Source: Comamonadaceae bacterium (lineage in GTDB: Bacteria; Pseudomonadota; Gammaproteobacteria; Burkholderiales; Burkholderiaceae_C). Taken from it: a stretch of DNA of 64,000 bases. Of this stretch, positions 55,325-62,884 are shown in pieces (positions within the stretch are counted from its first letter, which is position 1; the number at the start of each line of letters is the position of its first letter). Under the pieces are notes generated by a model, which saw nothing but the letters and a program-made list of their open reading frames with translations, had not been told where the DNA came from and did no database searches. The stretch covers positions 124,001-188,000 of the forward strand of contig JAACZV010000001.1 in assembly GCA_009996515.1 (NCBI GenBank), read 5' to 3'. The translations under genes and the position numbers were made by a program.

Positions 55325-55767
55325 ACGATCCGACCACAGGACGGGAGGCGCTCATCGCCGAGGTCATCGGCGATGTCGCACAGCTACTGGACCGCGTCGA
55401 CGACCTCGTGCCCGCGCTCAATGCAGCTTGCGCCACGCTCGTTCAGGCATGCGCCGACTTGCAGCGCAAGGCAACAGAGACAGATGGGCGCATTAGCGCC
55501 CTCACGAACGCTGCCTCTACCCTGCTCGTCAAGCACATCGTCCGCCGAGCAGACGAAGCGGCCGAGAGAGCAGGGGCTGCTCAGATCCAGGCCCTGGAGG
55601 TTGCCTCTCGCACCCTTCTTCTGAACGAGCTGGCACCCACAATGAAGCGGCTCGAAAAACTCGCCAGCCAGGCGGGCAACACGAGCCGCTGGTGGCCGCA
55701 CGCCGCAAGCGCCGTCGTCTCCTCGGCAATAACTTGCGCCGCGACCTTGTACTGGCTGTCGCCGTAG
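55321..55767 (+). CDS. StbC-position membrane-anchored coiled-coil protein
   Basis: A 148-residue protein. Residues 1-120 are helical with heptad-like spacing (LLDRVDDLVPALNAACATLVQACADLQRKATETDGRISALTN), and a C-terminal hydrophobic segment (AASAVVSSAITCAATLYWL) is a probable membrane anchor. It is the third gene of the stb-like operon and overlaps the ATPase stop. R388 stbC is also small and of unknown function. No sequence homology can be claimed. Confidence 0.65.
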   Translation: MNDPTTGREALIAEVIGDVAQLLDRVDDLVPALNAACATLVQACADLQRKATETDGRISALTNAASTLLVKHIVRRADEAAERAGAAQIQALEVASRTLLLNELAPTMKRLEKLASQAGNTSRWWPHAASAVVSSAITCAATLYWLSP

Positions 55768-55778
55768 CTCCCGGCCGA

Positions 55779-56129
55779 CTACGCCAGTGACGCGTTTACT
55801 TTCAGGCCCAACTCGCAGGCCAGGAGGACAGCAGCACGCGTGGCGAGGTCGGCACGCCCCGTCGCAACGTACCGCTGGGCCACGCGTAGCGAGACCCGCA
55901 GCTGCTCGGTCGCCTCGGCCACCTCTTCGTCGGGCCGGCGCAGCGACAGCGTCACGCGGAGAATCTGTATCTGACGATCTACTTCCGTCAGGTGAGCGAG
56001 CAACTGGCGTTGCCAAGGCTTGGCCGGTGGCAACGACGTGCGCACCGCTTTCACCAGGTCGTCGAGATCCCCAATGACCTTCCTGACCTGCTTCGGCTTC
56101 TGGTCGCCTTCGTCGTTCTGTTCTTCCAT
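55779..56129 (-). CDS. small helical protein
   Basis: A 116-residue protein beginning MEEQNDEGDQKPKQ, then mainly amphipathic helices (VRKVIGDLDDLVKAVRTSL, LLAHLTEVDRQIQILRVTLSLRRPDEEVAEATEQLRVSLRVAQRYV). I recognise no family. The start at ATG 56129 is preferred to 56153. It converges on the stb-like operon with only 11 bp between the stops. Confidence 0.55.
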   Translation of the reverse strand: MEEQNDEGDQKPKQVRKVIGDLDDLVKAVRTSLPPAKPWQRQLLAHLTEVDRQIQILRVTLSLRRPDEEVAEATEQLRVSLRVAQRYVATGRADLATRAAVLLACELGLKVNASLA

Positions 56130-56246
56130 CACGCCAGAAGGATAAGACAGCACACTTGACTGCTCGGCGCACTTCAGACTGGCCGTGTGTTGCTGCCCCG
56201 CGTCGTCTGGCTGATGTCCGTTTGAGGCCAGGTTCTGGCGCCCCCC

Positions 56247-56399
56247 TCACCGCGTGCCGATGGCGTAGCGCCGGGCCGCCGAATCTTGGAGCGCCGCCTT
56301 CAACTGATCCATCTGGCCCGGGAAGTGCCGGTAGTGCATGCGTGATAGCACTGCGATGGAAGATCGGCCGCCGCCGGTCTTGAAAACCAGCGACGGCAT
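56247..56399 (-). CDS. small protein downstream of and coupled to the DUF932 gene
   Basis: A 50-residue frame: MPSLVFKTGGGRSSIAVLSR at the start, then MHYRHFPGQMDQLKAALQDS and AARRYAIGTR at the end. A GTG at 56411 in the same frame overlaps the DUF932 stop (GTGA), so translation may be coupled from there (54 residues). The codon pattern and clean helix-like sequence suggest a real small gene, but there is no family evidence. Confidence 0.45.
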   Translation of the reverse strand: MPSLVFKTGGGRSSIAVLSRMHYRHFPGQMDQLKAALQDSAARRYAIGTR

Positions 56400-56407
56400 C
56401 GTTGCAA

Positions 56408-57259
56408 TCACCCCTTCAGTTTGCGCATCTCCTCAGCAAGCATCCACAACGCGCGGTTGAGGGACACACCGCGGTCGATGCTCTGCACTGCACGCGTCCG
56501 GGTGCGATGCCCCTGCACCGTGCGGCTGGGAAGGCCGCCTCGGATTACGTTCTCCTGCACCCTCTGGAAGGTGTTCCACAGGCTGTGGCCAACGTCGTCG
56601 ATGCGCCGCGCTTGATTCAGTTGCTCGACGGTCACAGCACCGGCCCGCTGTCCCTGAGTTGGGTCGCCCTCGCCGAAACGCAGCGCCAGCGCAGCATGCG
56701 CAAACGCTCCCTGCTCCGGTGGAGTGAGCTGCAGCGCCTTCATCTCACCGGCATGCGCTTCGACAGTCTCGAACTCGCCAAGAATCCGGACTGCGCCCTC
56801 GATGACGTCGTTCTGCACGTCACCCCGGTGCGGAATGCGGATGTCCTCGACGACGTCGCCGATGACGAGACCGTTACAACAGACAAATCTGAACATGCCG
56901 GCCAGCATTTGATAGCTGCTCGCGCCGTCGTGACTGTTGATCAGGATGATCTCGCTCGCCTCAGGCCGTGTCTGGACCTGTGTGGCGTGGCGCATGCGGA
57001 TCATGTGTTTCGTGTACTCGGCCTTGCCCTCCACCCGACTGGCGCCCTGCGCCACCATGAACGGCTCGAAGCCTTCCCTGCGCAGGCCGCGCAGAACTTC
57101 GATGGTCGGGATGTAGGTGTAGCGGTCGGACCGGCTCTGATGCTTGCCCAGCGCGAAGACTGACGGCGCTGTGCCGCGCATCTGGTCCTCGCTCAGTGGC
57201 TGGTCGCTGCGCAGGACGCGGGCGTTGTACGAGAACCGGGTGGCAAGATTGGGTGACAT
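56408..57259 (-). CDS. DUF932 protein
   Basis: A 283-residue protein beginning MSPNLATRFSYNARVL. It has the DUF932 pattern: YTYIPTIEVLRGLRREGFEPFMVAQGASRV, HMIRMRHATQ, EIILINSHDGASSYQMLAGMFRFVCCNGLVIGD and a long helical end. DUF932 proteins are common on plasmids and ICEs and are thought to act on DNA or against host systems; the function is not proven. The SSB gene lies upstream in the same direction, so the two are probably cotranscribed with the small protein downstream. Confidence 0.85.
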   Translation of the reverse strand: MSPNLATRFSYNARVLRSDQPLSEDQMRGTAPSVFALGKHQSRSDRYTYIPTIEVLRGLRREGFEPFMVAQGASRVEGKAEYTKHMIRMRHATQVQTRPEASEIILINSHDGASSYQMLAGMFRFVCCNGLVIGDVVEDIRIPHRGDVQNDVIEGAVRILGEFETVEAHAGEMKALQLTPPEQGAFAHAALALRFGEGDPTQGQRAGAVTVEQLNQARRIDDVGHSLWNTFQRVQENVIRGGLPSRTVQGHRTRTRAVQSIDRGVSLNRALWMLAEEMRKLKG

Positions 57260-57330
57260 GATGAACTCCTTCAATCGATGGTGGTGTGATGGGCGAGCTA
57301 GCCGACCCGCCCAATGACTCGGGCGTGGGT

Positions 57331-57771
57331 TCAGGAGCGGGTCCGGCCGGGCGTGCTGGTGCGGCTGCGGCCCGATGCGCCGCCGTGGCCCTGCGGCGGG
57401 GGACCACCGGCACCTGCGCGACGTGCTTCCGCGTCGGCCCGGCTGTCGAGGAAGTCGATGTCTTCGACGGTGAAGTCCCAGCCGAACACCGTGTCGCCGG
57501 CCTTCTCGTAGACGTTGTTCTTCAGCCGGCCCACGACGTTGACGTGCGAACCACGGTCCAGGCACGCGGCGGCGTTCTCGGCCTGCGTGCCCCACAAGGT
57601 CCACTGGATGGCGGTGGCCTCCTGCTCGCGAGCTTCGCCCGAACCGCGCCACGTGTTGCTGATGGCGGTCAGCGTGGCCTTGGTGACCCTGCCGTCGCGG
57701 GTGTCGACGAATTCGACCCGCACTGGGCCTGCCAGATGCGCATTGCGCTGGATGACCAGAACGTTTGCCAT
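57331..57771 (-). CDS. ssb: single-stranded DNA-binding protein
   Basis: A 146-residue OB-fold protein: GPVRVEFVDTRDGRVTKATLTAISNTW, WTLWGTQAENAAACLDRGSHVNVVGRLKNNVYE and FTVEDIDFLDS. The C-terminal tail is Gly/Arg/Ser-rich (RSRTSTPGRTRS) and lacks the acidic DDDIPF-type tip of cellular SSB, which is typical of plasmid or ICE variants. It would coat the transferred strand. The start is ATG 57771 with a GGAG element upstream. Confidence 0.85.
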   Translation of the reverse strand: MANVLVIQRNAHLAGPVRVEFVDTRDGRVTKATLTAISNTWRGSGEAREQEATAIQWTLWGTQAENAAACLDRGSHVNVVGRLKNNVYEKAGDTVFGWDFTVEDIDFLDSRADAEARRAGAGGPPPQGHGGASGRSRTSTPGRTRS

Positions 57772-57861
57772 GACCAATCTCCTTGCAGAGAGACCAGCCG
57801 GGCTTCGACCTGATGCCCTGATTGCTGATCCTCTTGCTCGGACCCCTTGTTCCCCGCCCAC

Positions 57862-58548
57862 GGGCGGGGCGGAGGGGTGGGCATGGCCCCTTCCGGCGGG
57901 AAGGGGTTGGGGATGGGGATGGGGTCAGGAATTGAACGCAGCCGAAGCAGTGCGCCGGTTTCCCGGCCCACCGCATTGAAGATCCCCCCACAAGGCCCCT
58001 CGCCCCAGCACGGGGGCTTCGTGGGGGGAGCGCGGTGGGACGACCGACGCACAGGCTGCCCCTCCACGGGCGACGAAGCGCCGCAGGTGCTGTGCCAGCT
58101 CGCCTGGCGCAGCGCGTGCTGCGAAGCCGCCCGCATCACCCGAGCGGCGGCGGCCCTGCGGCCGGCGTGCCACCAAGCGCGAGCGACTGGCGCGACGGTC
58201 GAGCCGATGCGAGCACCTTTCGGGTGTTCGCGGCCCGGCCACGGGCATGGCGGGTGCGAGGGGTGGCGATCTGGCCGGCCAGGCGCGAAGCGCAGCCGAT
58301 CAGGACCGGCCTGTTCGCCAAGCGGGCCCGTTCACGCGCCGCGTGAAGGAAGACGGCCCGCGATCCCCGAGCACGGGAGGGCCGCGCTACCTGCCCCGCG
58401 TGCGCAGCTCGCCGCGCCGTCGCGCAGCGACGCCAAGGGGGTGTTGCCCCGGCGGCCCAGGGGGAAACACCTGGAAGAGCCGTCTGCGCCTGCCATTGCG
58501 GGTGGATACGCGGGCTCAGAGAATCGCGTTCACACGAGGGAGCACAGC
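57862..58548. other. GC-rich spacer upstream of ssb
   Basis: About 690 bp without a supportable gene, very rich in G and C. It contains a strong imperfect inverted repeat: CCCCCCACAAGGCCCC (from 57984) against the mirrored stretch ending GTGGGGGG at 58021-58028. This could stop transcription or serve as a structured site such as a single-strand origin; there is no T tract. Confidence 0.4.
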
Positions 58549-59224
58549 ATGTACGTCTTGCGAGCTGACGTCCGGGAGTTGGGTGAGACCTGCGTCAACG
58601 CCCTGCGCGCTGCGCGCTGCGCTCCACGGTCACCTTTCCTTCTTCAAGGATTTGTCCGAGGGCGACGATTGGTCGTTTGTGATCAAGACCCAGGCGCTCG
58701 TGGAATCACGGCTCAACCAGTCCATCGTGGTGAAGCTGCACGACGAACGCATTCGACAGATCATCGAACGACTGCCATTGGCCGGCGAAGGGGCAACAAA
58801 GCTTCATTTCGCGGAGGAGCTGGGGTTGCTGGACTCCCCGCAGCGCAGGTTTGTCAGACGCATGGCGACCCTGCGCAATCAACTCGCGCACCGTGTCGAT
58901 CGCGTCAACTTCGTGTTTGCTGATTACGTCACGTCGCTCGACCGCAACGCGCGCAAGGACTGGCAGGAGTCCATCGTGTGGTTTGGCGAAGATCCCGCAA
59001 GCAAGGCCCATTGGCGCAGCGCCGCATTGAGCAGCCCGCAGTCCGCGGTCATGATGGGCGCGCTGACTCTGGTAAATCTTCTGGCCGTTTCTGATAGCGA
59101 GGCGTGGATGACCCGCAGCGTTGACGAGGCATCGGAGCGGGCAACTACAGAGCTGTTGCAGCTCGCGAGTGCCGCCGGCCAGTGGCTGTCGCCGATCAAG
59201 GGCGTTCTCCCGGCGCAAGAGTAG
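58549..59224 (+). pseudogene. frameshifted gene for an element-associated helical protein
   Basis: ATG 58549 with a GAGGGAG ribosome binding site opens MYVLRADVRELGETCVNALR. The next frame then continues with LHGHLSFFKDLSEGDDWSFVIKTQALVESRLNQ and runs to the stop at 59224 (about 215 residues in total). The break lies in a GCGCTGCGCGCTGCGCT repeat near 58600-58620, where removing 7 bp restores one frame. The protein looks like MltR/DUF-type helical proteins (RMATLRNQLAHRVDRVNF). Either a slippage mutation or a sequencing error is possible. Confidence 0.55.
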
Positions 59225-59257
59225 TTGGGCCCGGTTGGGGCCGGCACGAAGAGTGAA

Positions 59258-59288
59258 CGCGCCGCCCAGGCCATGCCCGGGCGGCGCG
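59258..59288. terminator. bidirectional terminator-like hairpin
   Basis: CGCGCCGCCC (59258-59267) and GGGCGGCGCG (59279-59288) form a perfect 10-bp stem with an 11-nt loop, between the converging genes ending at 59224 (+) and 59339 (-). There is no long T tract. Confidence 0.55.
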
Positions 59289-59338
59289 TGCAACAAAGTG
59301 CCAGGCGATTGGCAGGGACGCACCCCGCCCTGCCCTCG

Positions 59339-61405
59339 TCAGGCCTCGACCCGCAACAGCTCAGGCAGCCAGCGCTTGCCGGCCAGCGCGGCTTGCGCCC
59401 GTGTGACGGCATCCGCCTTCTTCATGCCCGCGACCTCGCGGCTTGCGTCAACCTCGCCCGCTTCTGCCAGCGCCTCGGCGATCAGCGACTTAGGCACGCG
59501 GCCGAAGTAGGTGTCGCCGCTGGCTTCCCACCAGTCCGCCATGTCCAACGCCGCCGCCTGGGCCAGCGCATGGGCCGGCTTTGCATGCGACGAACCGTGC
59601 AGTGCATGCGTCGTCAGCGCGGTGCACACCACCAGCAACTCCTGCAGCGTCTCGACGGACTGCTCCAGCAGGAACGCCATCAATGCCTTTGGGTCAGCCG
59701 GCAGGCGTTCCCGCCACGCATCGACGATGGCGTGCAGGCTCTTGTGGGCGGCGCTGTCCGCCATCGCGGGCGCGATCTGCAGCAGTTGCCAGTTCGGGCT
59801 GCGAACCGACACGCCCAGCGCAGTCGGCGACTCGTAGCGCGCCGAGACGCTGTCGTACAGCAGCAGGCCGGCCATCGCGTGCGCCAGGGCCGCCAGCGCC
59901 ACCTGCGGCTTGCGCAGCAGCGCGACCTGTAGCGCCTCGGTCTTGTAGGCCGTCAGCTCCTGCCGCAGCATGGCCGACACCCCTTTGCTCGGCCCTTCCT
60001 GGCCCGCCGCAGCGCCGCCATCAGCGGACGCCCCTGGCGCCACCGGCGTCGTGGTCCGGGCTCGCCATGCCTTGTAGTCGTCCTGCCGCATCAGGTTGCG
60101 CTTCGCGATCACACTGCCGTCCGCGCTCAGCGTCAGCAGCGCGCCTGCCATCTCCATCACCTCCGGAGGGCAGTAGGCCAGCTCAGACTCGATCCGCTCG
60201 ATCTGCAGCTCGAAGGCACGCGTCTGTTCTTCCAGCGCCTCGATGAGTTCGGCGCTGTCGGCATCCGTGTCGCCATCGTCTTCGTCGCCGTCGTACAGCG
60301 CTGCAAGCTTCTGGTCGGCCTCGTCCTTCTGGCGCTGCAACTCGCCCAGAGCCTGCGACTGCTCGTCCGACGGCTCGCGCCGCAGCGTAGGCGCCGCGCA
60401 GTACCGCTGCCGGACTTCATAGTCGTAATCGAAGGCCACCTCGACCCAGGACCAGCCGCCGTTCGCGCGTTCTTCCTTGGCCAGCCCGTTGAGCTTCTCG
60501 GTGGCGAGGCCCTGCATCAGCTCCGGGTCGCTGATGTGCGCCGCGTCGCCCTCGTCGTTGCTGAACAGGTCGCGGACCACGTGGCCACCCGCCTGCTCGT
60601 AGGCATCCAGGCCCACGAACTTGACCACCGAGTCACGCACGCCGTCGCCGACGATCACGCTGCGGATGGCGCTGGGATTGCGGCTGTACGCCGGCAGGCA
60701 TTCCCACGCCCCCTCCTGCTTCTCGTGCGTGTCGGCCAGCGACAGCGCCATGAGCTGATCCATGTTCATGCCGCCCGCGCGGTACAGCGCGAACAGCTTC
60801 GGTGACACGGAAGCCAGTTTCACCCGCCGCTTGATGGTCAGCGGCGTGAGCCCGAAGCAGATGGCAATGTCCTCGACGCCTGCACCGGCCGCCACCATGT
60901 CCGCGAACGCGCGCACAGTGTCTGCAACGCTCATCGGCTTCTGGCCTTGGTTCTCGGCCATGCTGACCGCGATGGCGCGCTCGGCCGGCACGACGGCGCA
61001 GAGCACCTCGTGGTCCAGCGTGATGCGCCCGCGCTTGACCAGCACGTGCAGCGCACGCAGGCGCCGGCCGCCCGCGATCACACCGTGCGAGAACAGCCGG
61101 TTCTTGTCGCGGCCCTTGCCGCGCCTCGGGCTGTCGTAGGCCAGCACCGAGAGGTTCTGAATCAGCCCCTGCGCATCGATCAGGTCCGCCAGCTCGTCGA
61201 TTTCTGCCTCGGTGGGCTCGTCCTTGCGGACGTTGCGCTCGTCCAGCCTCAGGCACCGCAGCCACAGGTACTGGAGGTTGGCGTCGTCGCTCTCTGCGCG
61301 CAGCGCAATGCCTGCTTCCTGGTGAGTCTCGGGAGGTGCGGAGGGAACGTCCGCCGTAGGGCGGGTGTCGCTGCCGCGGGTGGTGAGGGTTTCGGTCTTG
61401 CTCAT
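59339..61405 (-). CDS. parB: ParB/RepB/Spo0J-type nuclease-domain protein
   Basis: A 688-residue protein. Residues 45-150 hold the ParB N-terminal domain (LDERNVRKDEPTEAEIDELADLIDAQGLIQNLSV, then GVIAGGRRLRAL and VSMAENQGQKPMS). An HTH follows (GAGVEDIAICFGLTPLTIKRRVKLASVSPKL). A long C-terminal part has an acidic stretch (DGDEDDGDTDADSAEL) and a helical end. Large ParB-like proteins of this form are standard in ICEs and conjugative plasmids. No parA is adjacent, so it may act in transfer or regulation rather than classical partition. Confidence 0.88.
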   Translation of the reverse strand: MSKTETLTTRGSDTRPTADVPSAPPETHQEAGIALRAESDDANLQYLWLRCLRLDERNVRKDEPTEAEIDELADLIDAQGLIQNLSVLAYDSPRRGKGRDKNRLFSHGVIAGGRRLRALHVLVKRGRITLDHEVLCAVVPAERAIAVSMAENQGQKPMSVADTVRAFADMVAAGAGVEDIAICFGLTPLTIKRRVKLASVSPKLFALYRAGGMNMDQLMALSLADTHEKQEGAWECLPAYSRNPSAIRSVIVGDGVRDSVVKFVGLDAYEQAGGHVVRDLFSNDEGDAAHISDPELMQGLATEKLNGLAKEERANGGWSWVEVAFDYDYEVRQRYCAAPTLRREPSDEQSQALGELQRQKDEADQKLAALYDGDEDDGDTDADSAELIEALEEQTRAFELQIERIESELAYCPPEVMEMAGALLTLSADGSVIAKRNLMRQDDYKAWRARTTTPVAPGASADGGAAAGQEGPSKGVSAMLRQELTAYKTEALQVALLRKPQVALAALAHAMAGLLLYDSVSARYESPTALGVSVRSPNWQLLQIAPAMADSAAHKSLHAIVDAWRERLPADPKALMAFLLEQSVETLQELLVVCTALTTHALHGSSHAKPAHALAQAAALDMADWWEASGDTYFGRVPKSLIAEALAEAGEVDASREVAGMKKADAVTRAQAALAGKRWLPELLRVEA

Positions 61406-62015
61406 GGTTCACGCCTTTCTGCGTTGGTGGGGGGAAAACCTGCTTCCTGGAGCCGTCTCGACGGACCAGGAGCGCGGCGCGCACCAAAGGCAATGGCCGG
61501 CCCGCAAGCCGCAGCCCGCAACGCAGTGAAGGGACCGGGTGAGGAGCCGGAGCGCAGCTGCACCGTTGCCTTCGGTGCGCTCTGCGCTACCCGTCGAGAA
61601 AGGGGCGGCTCAGGAGGCAGGCCCCCACCGGGGAAGAACCACGAGCAAGACCGAGGGATTCACCCTCACCGCCCGCGTCAGCGGCAGCCGCGCGCCGCAG
61701 GACTGCGCAGCAGCCAGCGGCGCACCCTCACCGCGCAGCGGTGCGCTTCAGCGCCGCCAGGCGCCCGCGAGATGGGATCGGAAGGGCTGCGCAGCAGTCC
61801 ACGCATCGCGTGGATGAGCGCCAGGCGCGAACCCGGGAGAGCCCGGTCGGCGCGCCGCGCCGACTCGGTGAATCGGCAAACAGCCCTCGACACCTGGACT
61901 TGCCTGCGATACTGTATGTATATACAGTATTCATCTATGACGCGTTCCAGCAGGGCTCCTAGCCCAGGGGCGATCAAGACGCCGTCAGCCATTTCACGCC
62001 CCACGGAAGACGTGC
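61406..62015. other. spacer with ParB promoter and SOS-controlled promoter
   Basis: About 610 bp without a supportable gene. It contains direct repeats of CTGCGCAGCAG (near 61703 and 61788), short GC palindromes and the LexA box at 61910-61929. The - strand ParB promoter must be close to 61410. Confidence 0.45.
61910..61929. promoter_or_regulatory. LexA (SOS) box, near consensus
   Basis: TACTGTATGTATATACAGTA has CTGT (61912-61915) and ACAG (61924-61927) with an 8-bp AT-rich centre, almost the textbook LexA site. It lies about 87 bp before the gene at 62016, the next + strand gene. Confidence 0.9.
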
Positions 62016-62618
62016 ATGAACACCAGGTACTACGTCCCCTACTTCCCCAGCAACCCATATGGCACAGAAGCGCCTGCCAAGGCCCTGCAAGCCGCGTGTG
62101 CGGCCTTGGAGGCCCGGCTGGGAGGGGCTTGGCAGGTGCTGGCCGCCAAGGCTGCCTTCGAGGAAGCCGGTGGCCTGCATGCGCACTGGCGCGGGCTCTA
62201 CCCGCCGGCCTTGACGCGCTGGGCGGAAGCCGCCCGTGACGCACTCGACGCCGCCTACTTGGCCGAGCCGCCCAGGCAAGAGTCCATCGCCGATATCGAT
62301 CTGCTGAACACAGCCTGTATCGACGTCATCGCCACGGCACGCTACGCCTACACGCGGCACGAGTGGCTGGAGGTGTTCACCGCCCACTTCGGCATGAGCG
62401 ACTACTGCGACTCCCGCGACGAGGCCGCTGCGGCTGGACGCCGCTGGCTCGCCATCGCTGGCGAGGCCTGCCCCATTGCCGCCGCGGAGCAGGAAATCAG
62501 ACATCGATCCCACGCCTGGCAGTTGCTGGCCCTCCCTCGGGAGGGGACAACCTTCGCCAGCGCCAGCCTGCCCCAAACCACCAGCCCCGAAACCCACAGA
62601 GTGCCAGCATGCTTCTGA
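62016..62618 (+). CDS. SOS-linked element protein
   Basis: A 200-residue protein starting MNTRYYVPYFPSNPYGTEAPAKALQ. It has a helical middle (LEARLGGAWQVLAAKAAFEEAGGLHAHWRGL) and a YTRHEWLEVFTAHFGMSDYC segment. I recognise no family. The LexA box at 61910 is the clearest regulatory site upstream, so it is probably induced by DNA damage. Its end overlaps the next gene by 10 bp. Confidence 0.65.
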   Translation: MNTRYYVPYFPSNPYGTEAPAKALQAACAALEARLGGAWQVLAAKAAFEEAGGLHAHWRGLYPPALTRWAEAARDALDAAYLAEPPRQESIADIDLLNTACIDVIATARYAYTRHEWLEVFTAHFGMSDYCDSRDEAAAAGRRWLAIAGEACPIAAAEQEIRHRSHAWQLLALPREGTTFASASLPQTTSPETHRVPACF

Positions 62619-62884
62619 ACCTGAACGACCCCGACAGCATCGTGACTTGGTGGACCGTGCTGCCCGACCGCCACGACGCCTACCTGGCGCACAAGCTCCG
62701 GGTCAGCCCCGAGTTCGCGCCGGCGATCAACGAAGCACGCCGACGCATTGCGGTGCGCCCCGAACTGGCGAACCTGCTGCCCCAAGCCATGCAGCGTCGC
62801 CGCGACGAGGAGGCTCTGCAGGCCGAACGCACAGCGCACCTGACGAGCCTCCGGCTTCGCCACATGGAGCTCGCCGCCGCGTAG
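62609..62884 (+). CDS. small element protein
   Basis: A 91-residue protein: MLLNLNDPDSIVTWWTVLPDRHDAYLAHKLRVSPEF, then a basic helical part ending LRLRHMELAAA. I do not know its function; similar short proteins sit beside parB-like genes in conjugative elements. It overlaps the previous gene by 10 bp and ends exactly where the converging gene ends, so the pair is a coupled SOS-linked operon. Confidence 0.65.
   Translation: MLLNLNDPDSIVTWWTVLPDRHDAYLAHKLRVSPEFAPAINEARRRIAVRPELANLLPQAMQRRRDEEALQAERTAHLTSLRLRHMELAAA

Noticed and set aside
61700-61800. Direct repeats of CTGCGCAGCAG as possible iterons or partition sites for ParB
   Set aside because: Only two copies, and the core is a common GC palindrome in this DNA.
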